A stretch of DNA of 34,594 nt from an uncultured Bacilli bacterium (GTDB lineage: Bacteria; Bacillota_I; Bacilli_A; RF39; UBA660): the NCBI GenBank assembly GCA_947628445.1, contig CANQZX010000001.1:1-34594 (forward strand), in the 5' to 3' direction. Position 1 is the stretch's first letter, and the number at the start of each line of letters is the position of its first letter. The notes under the pieces are model-generated. The model was not told the origin of the DNA, searched no databases, and saw only the letters and a program-made list of their open reading frames with translations. Position numbers and translations under genes: made by a program. Below, piece by piece: positions 8,364 to 16,368 of this stretch.

Positions 8364-9035
8364 TTACTTACCAGCTACTAAATTGTAACTATTATCAACT
8401 AATTTTAAAATCGTAGCTAATTCTAAAGTACCATCAAGTTTAATCGTTAGCCAACTTCTTTTATTCATGTGATAGGCCGGAAAAATATGTTCATAATCTA
8501 TAACCTCGGCTACCTGATCTTTAGCATATCGTAAATTAAGAACCTCATACTTATGCGAATCTTTTAATCCTAATTTATCCCCCGTAATAACCATCAGTAA
8601 CCCATACCATTTTTGATTTGGTGCATAACGCCAGATGGCCGCATCGGGTAAATTAGCCCATAAAAACTCTAAATCAGCGTGATATTTTTCTTTAATATAT
8701 TTAATAATGGCCTTCGTTTGCTTCTTTTTAAAAATATCTTCATCCGTACATTTAGCAATAAAATCAGCAATAATATCTTCATAGGTAGCTTTAATCTCAC
8801 TAGCATATTCTCCTAAAGTAGTTTTAAGATCGACTAAAATATATTCTTCCCCACTTTTAGTATCTTTAACATGCGTGGTTACCTCACTATCTTTAATGCT
8901 AATTTCTACTTTAAATTTATTATTTTTAAGATATGTTTCATACATCCAATAGTCCTGATGTTTTTTAAAACCATATTTGCTTAACTTAGAGTAATTTAAC
9001 TTGCGATAGGCAAGCTTTTCTTTTAAATTACGCAT
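8364..9035 (-). CDS. MmcQ/YjbR-like protein
   Basis: The C-terminal half (residues 105-223) has the MmcQ/YjbR pattern: KYIKEKYHADLEFLWANLPDAAIWRYA, then KWYGLLMVITGDKLGL, then HIFPAYHMNKRSWLTIKLDG and a closing LVDNSYNLV. The family has a CyaY-like fold and has been proposed to bind DNA; its cellular function is unclear. The N-terminal 100 residues are a separate small domain (KNNKFKVEISIKDSEV), as in longer Firmicutes members. The start is ATG after AGGAG. The upstream CmpB-like gene ends only nine bases away, so the two are probably cotranscribed. Confidence 0.8.
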   Translation of the reverse strand: MRNLKEKLAYRKLNYSKLSKYGFKKHQDYWMYETYLKNNKFKVEISIKDSEVTTHVKDTKSGEEYILVDLKTTLGEYASEIKATYEDIIADFIAKCTDEDIFKKKQTKAIIKYIKEKYHADLEFLWANLPDAAIWRYAPNQKWYGLLMVITGDKLGLKDSHKYEVLNLRYAKDQVAEVIDYEHIFPAYHMNKRSWLTIKLDGTLELATILKLVDNSYNLVAGK

Positions 9036-9044
9036 TGGTAACTC

Positions 9045-9710
9045 CTATTTTTTAAATTTTTGCCAAAGGTCTTCGTTCAATTGTTCACGAATTAAAGGGA
9101 AAGCATTCCGCAACCGATTGTGTCGCCAATAATGATTAATAATTTTTCTTTTAATTTTTTCCACTTGTTCCGTATTATCTTCTTTTTTAAAAGTAATCTT
9201 TTTCAAGTGATCTGCTACCTCTAAAGATATCTTAGCATCAATCAAATAATTAATTAAAATGATAAGACAAATAATATTTAAAAACAAATTAGGAATCAAT
9301 CTTAGTTCTTTAAAAATAAAAGGATTAATAAAATTAATAATTAAAACTCCTGCTAAACCAAAATAAATTAAATATTCTAAGCATACTCGACCATTGATGT
9401 TAAATTTCTTTTGACTATAATCCCACCATCTGGCCTTATAAACCTTTTCCATAAAATAAGAAAAGAAATATTCAATGCTCCCACATAATAATAAAGAACC
9501 CAGAAAAGTAATTTCTATATTGGGCGAATTTTTTAACAAAAGAGTAATTAAGGTTGCGCCCACGCCATATATAGGAATATATGGGCCAATAAAAAAGCCC
9601 CGGTTAACAATCTTCTTTTCATGAAACCAATTGTTAATCATTTCTACTATCCAACCTATGATGGAATAAATGGTAAATAATAAAAAATACTCTTCAATTA
9701 TTCTAAGCAT
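9045..9710 (-). CDS. CmpB-like putative ABC-transporter type IV membrane protein
   Basis: This 221-residue membrane protein matches the family named putative ABC transporter type IV (ABC_trans_CmpB): FTIYSIIGWIVEMINNWFHEKKIVNRGFFIGPYIPIYGVG, then CGSIEYFFSYFMEKVYKARWWDYSQKKFNINGRVCLEYLIYFG. About five hydrophobic segments are present. Transport has not been demonstrated for the family. Of several possible starts, the ATG at 9710 is best because GAGGA lies five bases before it; this removes 13 upstream residues. Confidence 0.8.
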   Translation of the reverse strand: MLRIIEEYFLLFTIYSIIGWIVEMINNWFHEKKIVNRGFFIGPYIPIYGVGATLITLLLKNSPNIEITFLGSLLLCGSIEYFFSYFMEKVYKARWWDYSQKKFNINGRVCLEYLIYFGLAGVLIINFINPFIFKELRLIPNLFLNIICLIILINYLIDAKISLEVADHLKKITFKKEDNTEQVEKIKRKIINHYWRHNRLRNAFPLIREQLNEDLWQKFKK

Positions 9711-9769
9711 CATTTTCCTCATTTCTTTTATTATTATTCGCGATAACAATTTAAGTATAACACAAAAAG

Positions 9770-9800
9770 AAAGGAAAACGAATACTTTCCGTTTCCCTTA
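9770..9800 (-). terminator. Terminator of the lipoprotein operon
   Basis: GGAAACG and CGTTTTCC arms (one A bulged) are followed on the minus strand by TTTCTTTTTGTG. It lies eight bases after the stop of the last lipoprotein gene. Confidence 0.65.
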
Positions 9801-9807
9801 AGATTCA

Positions 9808-10506
9808 TTATTTTAATAAGGCCTTGGTTATTGTTACTTTTTCGCAACTATCACTTTTTTCATTATAAGTATATTCCTCGCTTGAGCACTTTTTAGTTGC
9901 TGTTCCTGTTTCTGTTTCCACACATTTAGAACCCTCTAATTCACCCTTCGTACAAGAATAAGTTGTTATTACTTTAACCGACTTATGACATTTAAAATCG
10001 TTGCCTAAAGTATAACCATCTTCACATTTAGCAATACTTTTTGCTTCCGCGGGGGTTTCATAACAATCTTCATTTGGTCCTTGACGACAAATCCGAATGA
10101 TACAAGCGCCATCTTTAACTCCTACTGCTTGATAATAATAACCATTACTTTCTTGATGTTGCGTGTAACTTTCCATACACTCATAATCAAATCCTGGTTG
10201 TTTCGTATCCGTAGTACTTAGACACATATCACCCTTTAGTTCATAACCAGTAGCGCAGCTTTTGTTTGCTTTAGCATTAGTTGTCGTTGTTTTAACACAC
10301 TTGCCATCGGTTACTTTAAAACCTTCTTCGCATTCGATAATAGCTTCTTCCGTAGCCACAACTTCACAATTTTCACCCTTTAGCGTGCCTTCTTCACAAT
10401 AATATTCTTTTTCGTTTGCTTTAGTTTCTTTGGTCTCTTTACTACCACAACCGGCAAAAGTTAAGACAAGGATTCCACACATTAAAATACTAAATAACTT
10501 TTTCAT
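9808..10506 (-). CDS. Cys-rich lipoprotein, paralogue 4 of the array
   Basis: A 232-residue exported lipoprotein with signal peptide MKKLFSILMCGILVLTFAGC, where LTFAGC is the lipobox. It then repeats a Cys module: C-x4-5-L-x-G-x2-C followed by a Thr/Lys/Ala linker (YYCEEGTLKGENC, CEEGFKVTDGKC, CATGYELKGDMC, CEDGYTLGNDFKC, CTKGELEGSKC). The centre, with ICRQGPNEDC, resembles the centre of the first gene of the array. The C-terminus ends VTITKALLK and is more diverged than in the other copies. The ribosome binding site is AGGAG. The function is unknown; the repeated disulfide-like pairs suggest an extended surface stalk or binding protein. Confidence 0.8.
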   Translation of the reverse strand: MKKLFSILMCGILVLTFAGCGSKETKETKANEKEYYCEEGTLKGENCEVVATEEAIIECEEGFKVTDGKCVKTTTTNAKANKSCATGYELKGDMCLSTTDTKQPGFDYECMESYTQHQESNGYYYQAVGVKDGACIIRICRQGPNEDCYETPAEAKSIAKCEDGYTLGNDFKCHKSVKVITTYSCTKGELEGSKCVETETGTATKKCSSEEYTYNEKSDSCEKVTITKALLK

Positions 10507-10521
10507 TTTTCTCCTATTTAA

Positions 10522-10983
10522 TTAATAATATACGACAACAACGCCATCATCCCGTGTTGAATTCTCAGGATCATAAATATTGTATGATACCCCATACCAA
10601 GTAGTACCACAATCATCGACAATTTCATCACAATTTACGGTAAATACCCGACTATCAACATTATCCGTTATATCAAAGAAGGCCGTACTTTGACTTTCTT
10701 TCGTGCATTCTTCTTTAGTTGCATAAAAATATTTATAATTTTTTGTAAATTTTTTGGGCGTACAAGTTTCAGTTGGAGTAGTTGTCGGAGTTTCTTCTGG
10801 AGTTTCTGTAGGGGTTTCTTCTAATTTATCTTGGGTTTCTTCTTTTTCTTCAACATCAGTTACCTTATCATCAACTACCGGAGCCGTAATATTGGTTTCG
10901 GTATTAACCTTTTCTTTATTGCCACATCCCGTTAAAAAGAAAATACAAAATAAAGCTATAACGATACCATATATCTTTTTCAA
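10522..10983 (-). CDS. Lipoprotein with Thr/Pro/Glu-rich linker
   Basis: A 153-residue lipoprotein that is not a Cys-module paralogue. The signal peptide ends in the lipobox FFLTGC. Residues 35-75 form an acidic, Thr/Pro/Glu-rich disordered linker (TETPEETPTTTPTET). The C-terminal 80 residues hold four Cys (CTPKK, EECTK, VNCDEIVDDCGTTWYG) and look like a small folded domain. The start is TTG, with AGGAAGTGA seven bases upstream and no nearby in-frame ATG. It sits inside the Cys-rich lipoprotein operon. Confidence 0.7.
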   Translation of the reverse strand: MKKIYGIVIALFCIFFLTGCGNKEKVNTETNITAPVVDDKVTDVEEKEETQDKLEETPTETPEETPTTTPTETCTPKKFTKNYKYFYATKEECTKESQSTAFFDITDNVDSRVFTVNCDEIVDDCGTTWYGVSYNIYDPENSTRDDGVVVVYY

Positions 10984-10999
10984 AATATCACTTCCTAAA

Positions 11000-11716
11000 T
11001 TATTTTTCTAAGGCCTTCGTGGTCGTTATTTTTTCACATTGCTTACTTTCGGCATTATAAGTAAAACCATCAGTTTTACAAGTATTGGTTACCTCTTTAG
11101 TATCCGTAATCGTACATTTTGAACCACTTAATTTTCCTTCAGCACAAGTGTAGCTTGTTTTAACGGTACTTGTTTTATAACATTTACCATCAATTTCTTT
11201 GGTATCACTAGAACATGCCGTAACTGTAGTATATTCTGTTCTATTAATTTCCCCTCCATCGCATTTGCCTTCATACCAATGTGTACAAGCGCTATACCAA
11301 CATTCACCATTTTCTTCGTAAACTGTATTTTTGCTTGTTTTACCATCAATATCAGTATATTCACCAATATCAAATTCTTTAGGTAAACGGCATTCTTGAG
11401 TAGTCACTTTATCATAAGTTTCATTACTTAAACAAGTACTGCCACTTAAAGTAAAACCTTCACTGCAAGTTTTGGTGGCGGTAGCATTCATCGTTGTCGT
11501 TTTAACACATTTGCCATCCGTTTGTTTATAACCATCTTCACATGTTGCCACAGCTTCTTCGGTTTCAACTGCTTCACAATTTTTTCCTTTTAAAGTTCCT
11601 GTTTCACAATAATATTCTTTTTGATCTTCTTTTGTTTCCTTGGCTTCATTACTACCACATCCCGCAATAGTTAAAACTAGGATTCCACATAATAAAATAC
11701 TTAATCCTTTTTTCAT
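11000..11716 (-). CDS. Cys-rich lipoprotein, paralogue 3 of the array
   Basis: About 238 residues with lipobox LTIAGC, then Cys modules YYCETGTLKGKNC, CEDGYKQTDGKC and CSEGFTLSGSTC. A variable centre follows (CRLPKEFDIGEYTDIDGK...CWYSACTHWYEGKCDGG), then the constant C-terminal block with CAEGKLSGSKC, TNTCKTDGFTYNAESKQC and KALEK. That block is nearly identical in DNA sequence to the ends of the two upstream genes. The second ATG (11716) is preferred because AAGGA directly touches the first ATG and is nine bases from the second. Function unknown; lipid-anchored outside the membrane. Confidence 0.8.
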   Translation of the reverse strand: MKKGLSILLCGILVLTIAGCGSNEAKETKEDQKEYYCETGTLKGKNCEAVETEEAVATCEDGYKQTDGKCVKTTTMNATATKTCSEGFTLSGSTCLSNETYDKVTTQECRLPKEFDIGEYTDIDGKTSKNTVYEENGECWYSACTHWYEGKCDGGEINRTEYTTVTACSSDTKEIDGKCYKTSTVKTSYTCAEGKLSGSKCTITDTKEVTNTCKTDGFTYNAESKQCEKITTTKALEK

Positions 11717-11732
11717 AAAATTCATTCCTTAA

Positions 11733-12425
11733 TTATTTTTCTAAGGCCTTCGTGGTCGTTATTTTTTCACATTGCTTACTTTCGGCATTATAAGTAAACC
11801 CATCAGTTTTACAAGTGTTAGTTACTTCTTTAGTATCGGTAATCGTACATTTTGAACCACTTAATTTTCCTTCTTTACAAGTATAAGTTGTTTTTACGGT
11901 ACTTGTTTTATAACATTTACCATCAATTTCTTTCGTACCACTTGGACAGGCATTAACTGTCGTTGGTTCATATTCTTCTATTACACCATCCATACATATA
12001 TCATCTCTGTATTTAACACACATAGATGTTGAACATTTGCCTTCATCATTCAAACTACCTTTTGTAAAACCTTCAGCCGCTAAATCTTGAGGTAAAATAC
12101 ATTCTTGCGTTGCTACTTTTTCGGTTGCTTCATTACTGACACATGTACCGCCATTTAAAGTATAGCCATCACTACAAGTTTTCGTAGCTGCAGCTTTTAT
12201 AGTCGTCGTTTTAACACATTTACCATCTGTTAGTTTATAGTCATCTTCGCACGTTGCCACAGATTCTTCTGTTTCAACTGTTTCACAATTTTTTCCCTTT
12301 AAAGTTCCTGTTTCACAATAATATTCTTTTTGATCTTCTTTGGCTTCTTTAGCTTCATTACTACCACATCCCGTAATAGTTAAAGCTAAGATTCCACATA
12401 GTAAAATATTTAATGCTTTTTTCAT
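11733..12425 (-). CDS. Cys-rich lipoprotein, paralogue 2 of the array
   Basis: A 230-residue lipoprotein with lipobox LTITGC. The N-terminal modules (YYCETGTLKGKNC, CEDDYKLTDGKC, CSDGYTLNGGTC) and the C-terminal block from CPSGTKEIDGKCYKTSTVKT onward closely match its neighbours. The centre (CILPQDLAAEGF...KCSTSMCVKYRDDICMDG) is specific but has the same Cys layout as paralogue 3. The ribosome binding site is GGAAGG. There are 16 bases to the next gene, so it belongs to one operon. Confidence 0.82.
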   Translation of the reverse strand: MKKALNILLCGILALTITGCGSNEAKEAKEDQKEYYCETGTLKGKNCETVETEESVATCEDDYKLTDGKCVKTTTIKAAATKTCSDGYTLNGGTCVSNEATEKVATQECILPQDLAAEGFTKGSLNDEGKCSTSMCVKYRDDICMDGVIEEYEPTTVNACPSGTKEIDGKCYKTSTVKTTYTCKEGKLSGSKCTITDTKEVTNTCKTDGFTYNAESKQCEKITTTKALEK

Positions 12426-12446
12426 AAAAATTTCTTCCTTCCTAAA

Positions 12447-13142
12447 TTATTTTTCTAAGGCCTTCGTGGTCGTTATTTTTTCACATTGTTTACTTTCGGC
12501 ATTATAAGTAAAGCCATCCGTTTTACAAGTATTGGTTACTTCTTTCGTATCGGTAATGGTGCATTTAGAACCACTTAATTTGCCTTCTTTGCAAGTATAA
12601 GTCGTTTTTACGGTGCTTGTCGTATAGCATTTGCCATCGACTTCTTTCATACCATTTTCACAGCCTAATTCATAAATTGGTTCAACATAATCTTCATAGC
12701 AATCGGTACCATCAGCATTTTGACAAATTTGCACGATACATTTATGATCTTCCGCCCGCACTGAACGATAGTAATAATTTCGTTCCGGATCATAAGCAAA
12801 TTTTTCTTGAATGCCACCGCGACAAGCGGGAACTAATTCACGATCGACACCAGTTTTGCTAAGGCAACTACCATTTTTAAGTTCATAACCATCACTGCAA
12901 GTTTTGGTGGCTGTAGCTTTTACGCTTGTTGTTTTAACACATTTACCATCGGTTAATTTATAACCATCTTCGCAAGTTAACTCGGCTTCTTCCGTGGCTA
13001 TAACTTCACAATTTTGGCCCTTTAATGTACCCTCTTCGCAATAATATTCTTTTTGATCAACAAGCGCTTCTTTTGTTTCACCACAGCCAGCAAGTGTTAA
13101 AATAAGCACACCACATAATAAAAATTGCATAGTTTTTTTCAT
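12447..13142 (-). CDS. Cys-rich lipoprotein, paralogue 1, first gene of the operon
   Basis: A 231-residue lipoprotein with lipobox LTLAGC. The Cys modules are YYCEEGTLKGQNC, CEDGYKLTDGKC and CSDGYELKNGSC. The variable centre (CRGGIQEKFAYDPERNYYYRSV...CIVQICQNADGTDC) is shared in outline with paralogue 4. The C-terminal block is shared with paralogues 2 and 3. The start is the ATG at 13142 with AAAGGAG nine bases upstream; a longer in-frame reading would run through the promoter and is rejected. Expression should depend on the (TA)n promoter just upstream. Confidence 0.83.
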   Translation of the reverse strand: MKKTMQFLLCGVLILTLAGCGETKEALVDQKEYYCEEGTLKGQNCEVIATEEAELTCEDGYKLTDGKCVKTTSVKATATKTCSDGYELKNGSCLSKTGVDRELVPACRGGIQEKFAYDPERNYYYRSVRAEDHKCIVQICQNADGTDCYEDYVEPIYELGCENGMKEVDGKCYTTSTVKTTYTCKEGKLSGSKCTITDTKEVTNTCKTDGFTYNAESKQCEKITTTKALEK

Positions 13143-13167
13143 ATCAATAAGCTCCTTTCTTACTTTT

Positions 13168-13196
13168 ATTATATATATATATATATATGAACGCAA
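13168..13196 (-). promoter_or_regulatory. (TA)n-spacer promoter of the lipoprotein operon
   Basis: On the minus strand a TTGCGT -35 and a TATAAT -10 are separated by 17 bases largely made of TA repeats (TA run 13171-13188). Unlike the two surface-gene promoters, the spacer here has the optimal length, so this state is predicted to be ON. The -35 matches consensus only in TTG. Confidence 0.55.
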
Positions 13197-13248
13197 GCAT
13201 TTTTTGACTTGTGTTAATCCAAAAAAATTCCTTAAAAAGGAATTCATT

Positions 13249-14703
13249 TTAAACTAATTTATGCATTTCATATATCTTTTGGGATAAATCGGTAACAATT
13301 TTAAAATCCCGGTTGGCTTCCATGGTAAGTATAACAACGATATAAGGCTTATTATCTAGCACAATACCAACATCATGATAATAGCCACCGTAATAACCAT
13401 ATTTATGCATAATTGTCGGTGCATTAGGAAATAACAAATAATTGTAATAATCATTAATAAAGTAATTTTTTAGTTCCGTTCTTTTATTAGCATCAATATT
13501 ACTATTATTAATAAAATTATATAAATATTTCATATAGATTAATTGATCATCGACACAAGTGTTACCATAATAATCACTACTACCTCGAGTTAAAGTATAT
13601 TTAGCCCCCATTTTTGTTCCATAATTTTTTAAATTTACAAAACCAATCGTTTGAACTAATTTAGCATGGGTTTGATTATTACTTACCTCAATCGTTGGTT
13701 TAACTAAGGCCTTAAGTTCATCCGTTAAAGTCATATTCTCATAAACATATAAAGCATCTAATGTCTTAACTAAACTAGCCCCATAATATACTTGATTTGC
13801 ATTATATTTATAAGTATAACCAGTATTAATATTATAATAACCAATGCTGACTTTATAATTATTTTCCTTAATATATCTTTCTAAACTAACTTGATAGGTG
13901 GCTAAACTGTCAGTATCAAAACTATAAACAATAACTTTTCTTTGCACTGTAGCCGTATTACCCATTAAATCCGTTACGGTATAAGTTAAAGTATATGTCC
14001 CGGTTTCGTTCGAATTAACCATACCACTTACAGTAACTTTACTAGCCAAATCGCCGGAGCAATTATCTTGAGCCGTATAGCCCGGTTCCGTATATTTGGT
14101 ACCCTTACTTAAATAAATGGTACTTGCTCCCTTTAATTTAAGGTTTGGTTTTTCTTCATCGGTATATTTTATCGTACGCGTGACCTCACTTTGATTATGG
14201 GAAGAATCACTAACCCGATAATAAATTGTATTACCTTCTTGGCTAACTTTAACTTGATCGGTAATATCGCCATCATAATTATCATAAGCCTTATAGCCTG
14301 GTTCCACATATCCTTTACCCGTGCAAGCTTTAATTTCTGTAGCCCCACTTAATTCAATTTGGGGTGCTTCCTTTTCCGTAATTTCCACTTGGCGTTTCAA
14401 CATATATTGTTTATTTTGATTATTTAACGCATAATTAATAGTAAAAGTTCCTATTTTTCCGGGTTCAATATTATTTTCGACTTGCACCACAGCTTTAAGA
14501 TTTTGACAGAAAAATAAATTACATCTTTGTGCAATAAACCCCTCTTCATGATAAGAGTCACTCAAATCTAAAGAATATATTTTGTCTCCTTTTAATTTAA
14601 ATTCCAATTGAAAAGTAAAGAAAGCCCATAAAATAAAAGATAACAAAATTAAAATTATCAAGATATCACTAAAAATTAAAAATCCTTGGTTATTTTTTTT
14701 CAT
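13249..14703 (-). CDS. Surface protein: two DUF5011-type Ig-like domains fused to a serine beta-lactamase-like domain
   Basis: This 484-residue protein has an N-terminal membrane anchor (IFSDILIILILLSFILWAFF). Two Ig-like repeats of DUF5011 type follow: IKACTGKGYVEPGYKAYDNYDGDIT and IYLSKGTKYTEPGYTAQDNCSGDLA. The C-terminal 210 residues resemble class A beta-lactamase/transpeptidase-like proteins. The SxxK motif is ASLVK (about residue 311), SSDYYGNTC may occupy the SDN position, and HKYGYYGGYYHDVGIV the KTG position. Because the SDN and KTG motifs are atypical, it is more likely a wall-related serine hydrolase or a binding protein than a resistance enzyme. The ATG after AGGAG is the start; an upstream TTG is rejected. 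It ends two bases before the zone between it and the lipoprotein promoter. Confidence 0.78.
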   Translation of the reverse strand: MKKNNQGFLIFSDILIILILLSFILWAFFTFQLEFKLKGDKIYSLDLSDSYHEEGFIAQRCNLFFCQNLKAVVQVENNIEPGKIGTFTINYALNNQNKQYMLKRQVEITEKEAPQIELSGATEIKACTGKGYVEPGYKAYDNYDGDITDQVKVSQEGNTIYYRVSDSSHNQSEVTRTIKYTDEEKPNLKLKGASTIYLSKGTKYTEPGYTAQDNCSGDLASKVTVSGMVNSNETGTYTLTYTVTDLMGNTATVQRKVIVYSFDTDSLATYQVSLERYIKENNYKVSIGYYNINTGYTYKYNANQVYYGASLVKTLDALYVYENMTLTDELKALVKPTIEVSNNQTHAKLVQTIGFVNLKNYGTKMGAKYTLTRGSSDYYGNTCVDDQLIYMKYLYNFINNSNIDANKRTELKNYFINDYYNYLLFPNAPTIMHKYGYYGGYYHDVGIVLDNKPYIVVILTMEANRDFKIVTDLSQKIYEMHKLV

Positions 14704-14712
14704 AGTCAACTC

Positions 14713-15429
14713 CTAATATAGCTTTTTATCCAAATTTTTAAGAAACTTTTCGGCTTCTAATAGAGCCTCATTATAAAGCGGGGTAAACTCATTTAAACTG
14801 ACATCTAATTCTTCCTTCGTAAAATGATATGCTAAGTATCCCAATTCTTGCTTATTTAAAAGCCGATAAAAAAATCTTTTTATTCCCCATTTATCAAAGC
14901 GATATAACCATAAAAAAGGATAAACATTATTTATTCTGTGCAACACTCTTTTCGTAATATGGGGCTTATGAAAGTAATTATTAAAAATGCGCGTAAATTC
15001 TTGTTTAAAATCTTTAGTTAATTTTAAATGATGGGGAATTTCTTTCTTTATTTGATTTAAGTCATTTATTTTAACATCAATGACGCTTTCTAAAAACCCA
15101 TGTTTATGGTTATCATATGCGGTTACATTATTAATATACGGATGCACTTTATGATCTAATATTTCATGAGCTAAATAACCATATAAAAAACTTTTTAACT
15201 CATTATTATCTGTTTTACAATTTTTCGCAAAGACTTTTATATTAATTTTTTGGATTTCTTTAGTATAACTAAAATATTTTTTATGCCCTGGATATTCCCA
15301 AAGATGTAAAAAATAATTTAAATCATGTCCTTGATTACCCATGACAAAAAAATCTTTATTTAAAGATGTCATTTGTAAGCGGTTATATAAATCATTAGCA
15401 AATTTAAAATGAGTTAAGGTTCCTGCCAT
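14713..15429 (-). CDS. Zinc-dependent phospholipase C-like protein
   Basis: A 238-residue protein resembling the zinc-dependent phospholipase C/S1-P1 nuclease-like family. It starts MAGTLTHFKFANDL. Likely metal ligands are seen in GNQGHDLNYF (about residue 33), YLAHEILDHKVHPYI (about residue 88) and KHGFLESVIDV (about residue 112). There is no signal peptide, so it may act in the cytoplasm or on lipids at the inner face. The ATG at 15429 is chosen; the ribosome binding site is weak. A promoter (TTGACA, 17, TAAAAT) ends only about 16 bases before the ATG, leaving a very short 5' leader. It lies nine bases upstream of the beta-lactamase-like gene, so the two form an operon. Confidence 0.75.
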   Translation of the reverse strand: MAGTLTHFKFANDLYNRLQMTSLNKDFFVMGNQGHDLNYFLHLWEYPGHKKYFSYTKEIQKINIKVFAKNCKTDNNELKSFLYGYLAHEILDHKVHPYINNVTAYDNHKHGFLESVIDVKINDLNQIKKEIPHHLKLTKDFKQEFTRIFNNYFHKPHITKRVLHRINNVYPFLWLYRFDKWGIKRFFYRLLNKQELGYLAYHFTKEELDVSLNEFTPLYNEALLEAEKFLKNLDKKLY

Positions 15430-15444
15430 AAAAATCACAAGATT

Positions 15445-15473
15445 ATTTTAATCATTATTTCTAATTCTGTCAA
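15445..15473 (-). promoter_or_regulatory. Sigma-A promoter of the phospholipase-like operon
   Basis: TTGACA and TAAAAT are separated by 17 bases on the minus strand. The predicted +1 near 15438 gives a leader of only about nine bases. Confidence 0.7.
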
Positions 15474-15503
15474 ATTATAGTATAATTATAATGGTGAAGT
15501 AAG

Positions 15504-16313
15504 ATGAATTTATTAAAATATATATTATTGGGTATTATTCAAGGTTTAACCGAACCCTTACCGATTTCTAGCAGTGGTCATATTTTTTTATTTAAGACTA
15601 TTTTTAATACTAATTTGTTCAATTCTCTTAATTTTGAAATCGTATCTAACTTTGGTTCTTTTATTGCCATTTTAATTATTTTTTGGCACGATATCGTTGA
15701 TTTAATTAAGGCCTTTTTTACTTATTTATTTAAAAAAGATAAACGGAAAAGCGAATTGCCTAAATTTAAATATTGTCTATATATTTTAGTTAGTACGATT
15801 CCGGTTGGAATAACAGGTTTAATCTTTAAAAGTAAATTAGAAAACCTTTATTCCGTGAAAGGTTTAGGTTTTGCTTTTTTAATTACCGCCTTAATGTTAT
15901 TTATTGTTCGCAATATTAAAGGGGAAAAAGGCGATAATGATATTACTTTAAAAGATGCCCTATTGATTGGTTTATTTCAAGCTGTTACCATAATCCCAGG
16001 TATCTCCCGTTCTGGAACCGTTTTAGTTGCCTGTTTACTTTGTAAATTAAAACGCGAAACAGCTTTAAAATATACCTTTATTTTATATTTTCCTGTAAGT
16101 GTAGCAACCATGGCTTTAGGCATTAAAGATTTAATAGCAACTCCTAATATTGGAGATATGGTTTTACCTTATACTTTAGGCATGATTAGTGCTGGTATCG
16201 TTACTTATTTTGCTTATCTATGGTTAAGTAATCTAGTTAAAAAGGGTAAGCTTTGGAAATTCTCGATTTATTGTATCTGTTTAGCGTTATTTATCTTTAT
16301 CTATTTTAGATAA
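15504..16313 (+). CDS. uppP: Undecaprenyl-diphosphate phosphatase
   Basis: This 269-residue polytopic enzyme dephosphorylates undecaprenyl diphosphate so that the lipid carrier can be reused for peptidoglycan and other surface polymers. Both BacA/UppP signatures are present: GIIQGLTEPLPISSSGH near the N-terminus, with the catalytic Glu, and IIPGISRSGTVLVACLL (about residue 167), with the catalytic Arg. About eight membrane helices are predicted, and the length is normal. The start is ATG with GGTGA six bases upstream; a TATAAT lies just before, without a good -35. It is divergent from the phospholipase-like gene and is followed by a shared bidirectional terminator. Confidence 0.95.
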   Translation: MNLLKYILLGIIQGLTEPLPISSSGHIFLFKTIFNTNLFNSLNFEIVSNFGSFIAILIIFWHDIVDLIKAFFTYLFKKDKRKSELPKFKYCLYILVSTIPVGITGLIFKSKLENLYSVKGLGFAFLITALMLFIVRNIKGEKGDNDITLKDALLIGLFQAVTIIPGISRSGTVLVACLLCKLKRETALKYTFILYFPVSVATMALGIKDLIATPNIGDMVLPYTLGMISAGIVTYFAYLWLSNLVKKGKLWKFSIYCICLALFIFIYFR

Positions 16314-16314
16314 C

Positions 16315-16353
16315 AAAAAAAATACTAAGCTTTACTCTAACTTAGTATTTTTA
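16315..16353. terminator. Bidirectional terminator between uppP and rplL
   Basis: AAAAATACTAAG and CTTAGTATTTTT arms enclose an 11-base loop. A and T tracts flank both sides, so it can stop uppP and the convergent rpl operon. Confidence 0.85.
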
Positions 16354-16368
16354 TTTGCTATTTTTTAA

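Noticed and set aside
10754..11011. Plus-strand open frame rich in Val and Ser opposite the Thr/Pro/Glu linker lipoprotein
   Set aside because: It is the mirror of the low-complexity linker of the real lipoprotein gene and has no ribosome binding site.
12617..12862. Plus-strand open frame within the first lipoprotein gene, and similar frames opposite rplL, rplA, recG, nifJ and eno
   Set aside because: They lie antisense to strongly supported genes and lack start signals.
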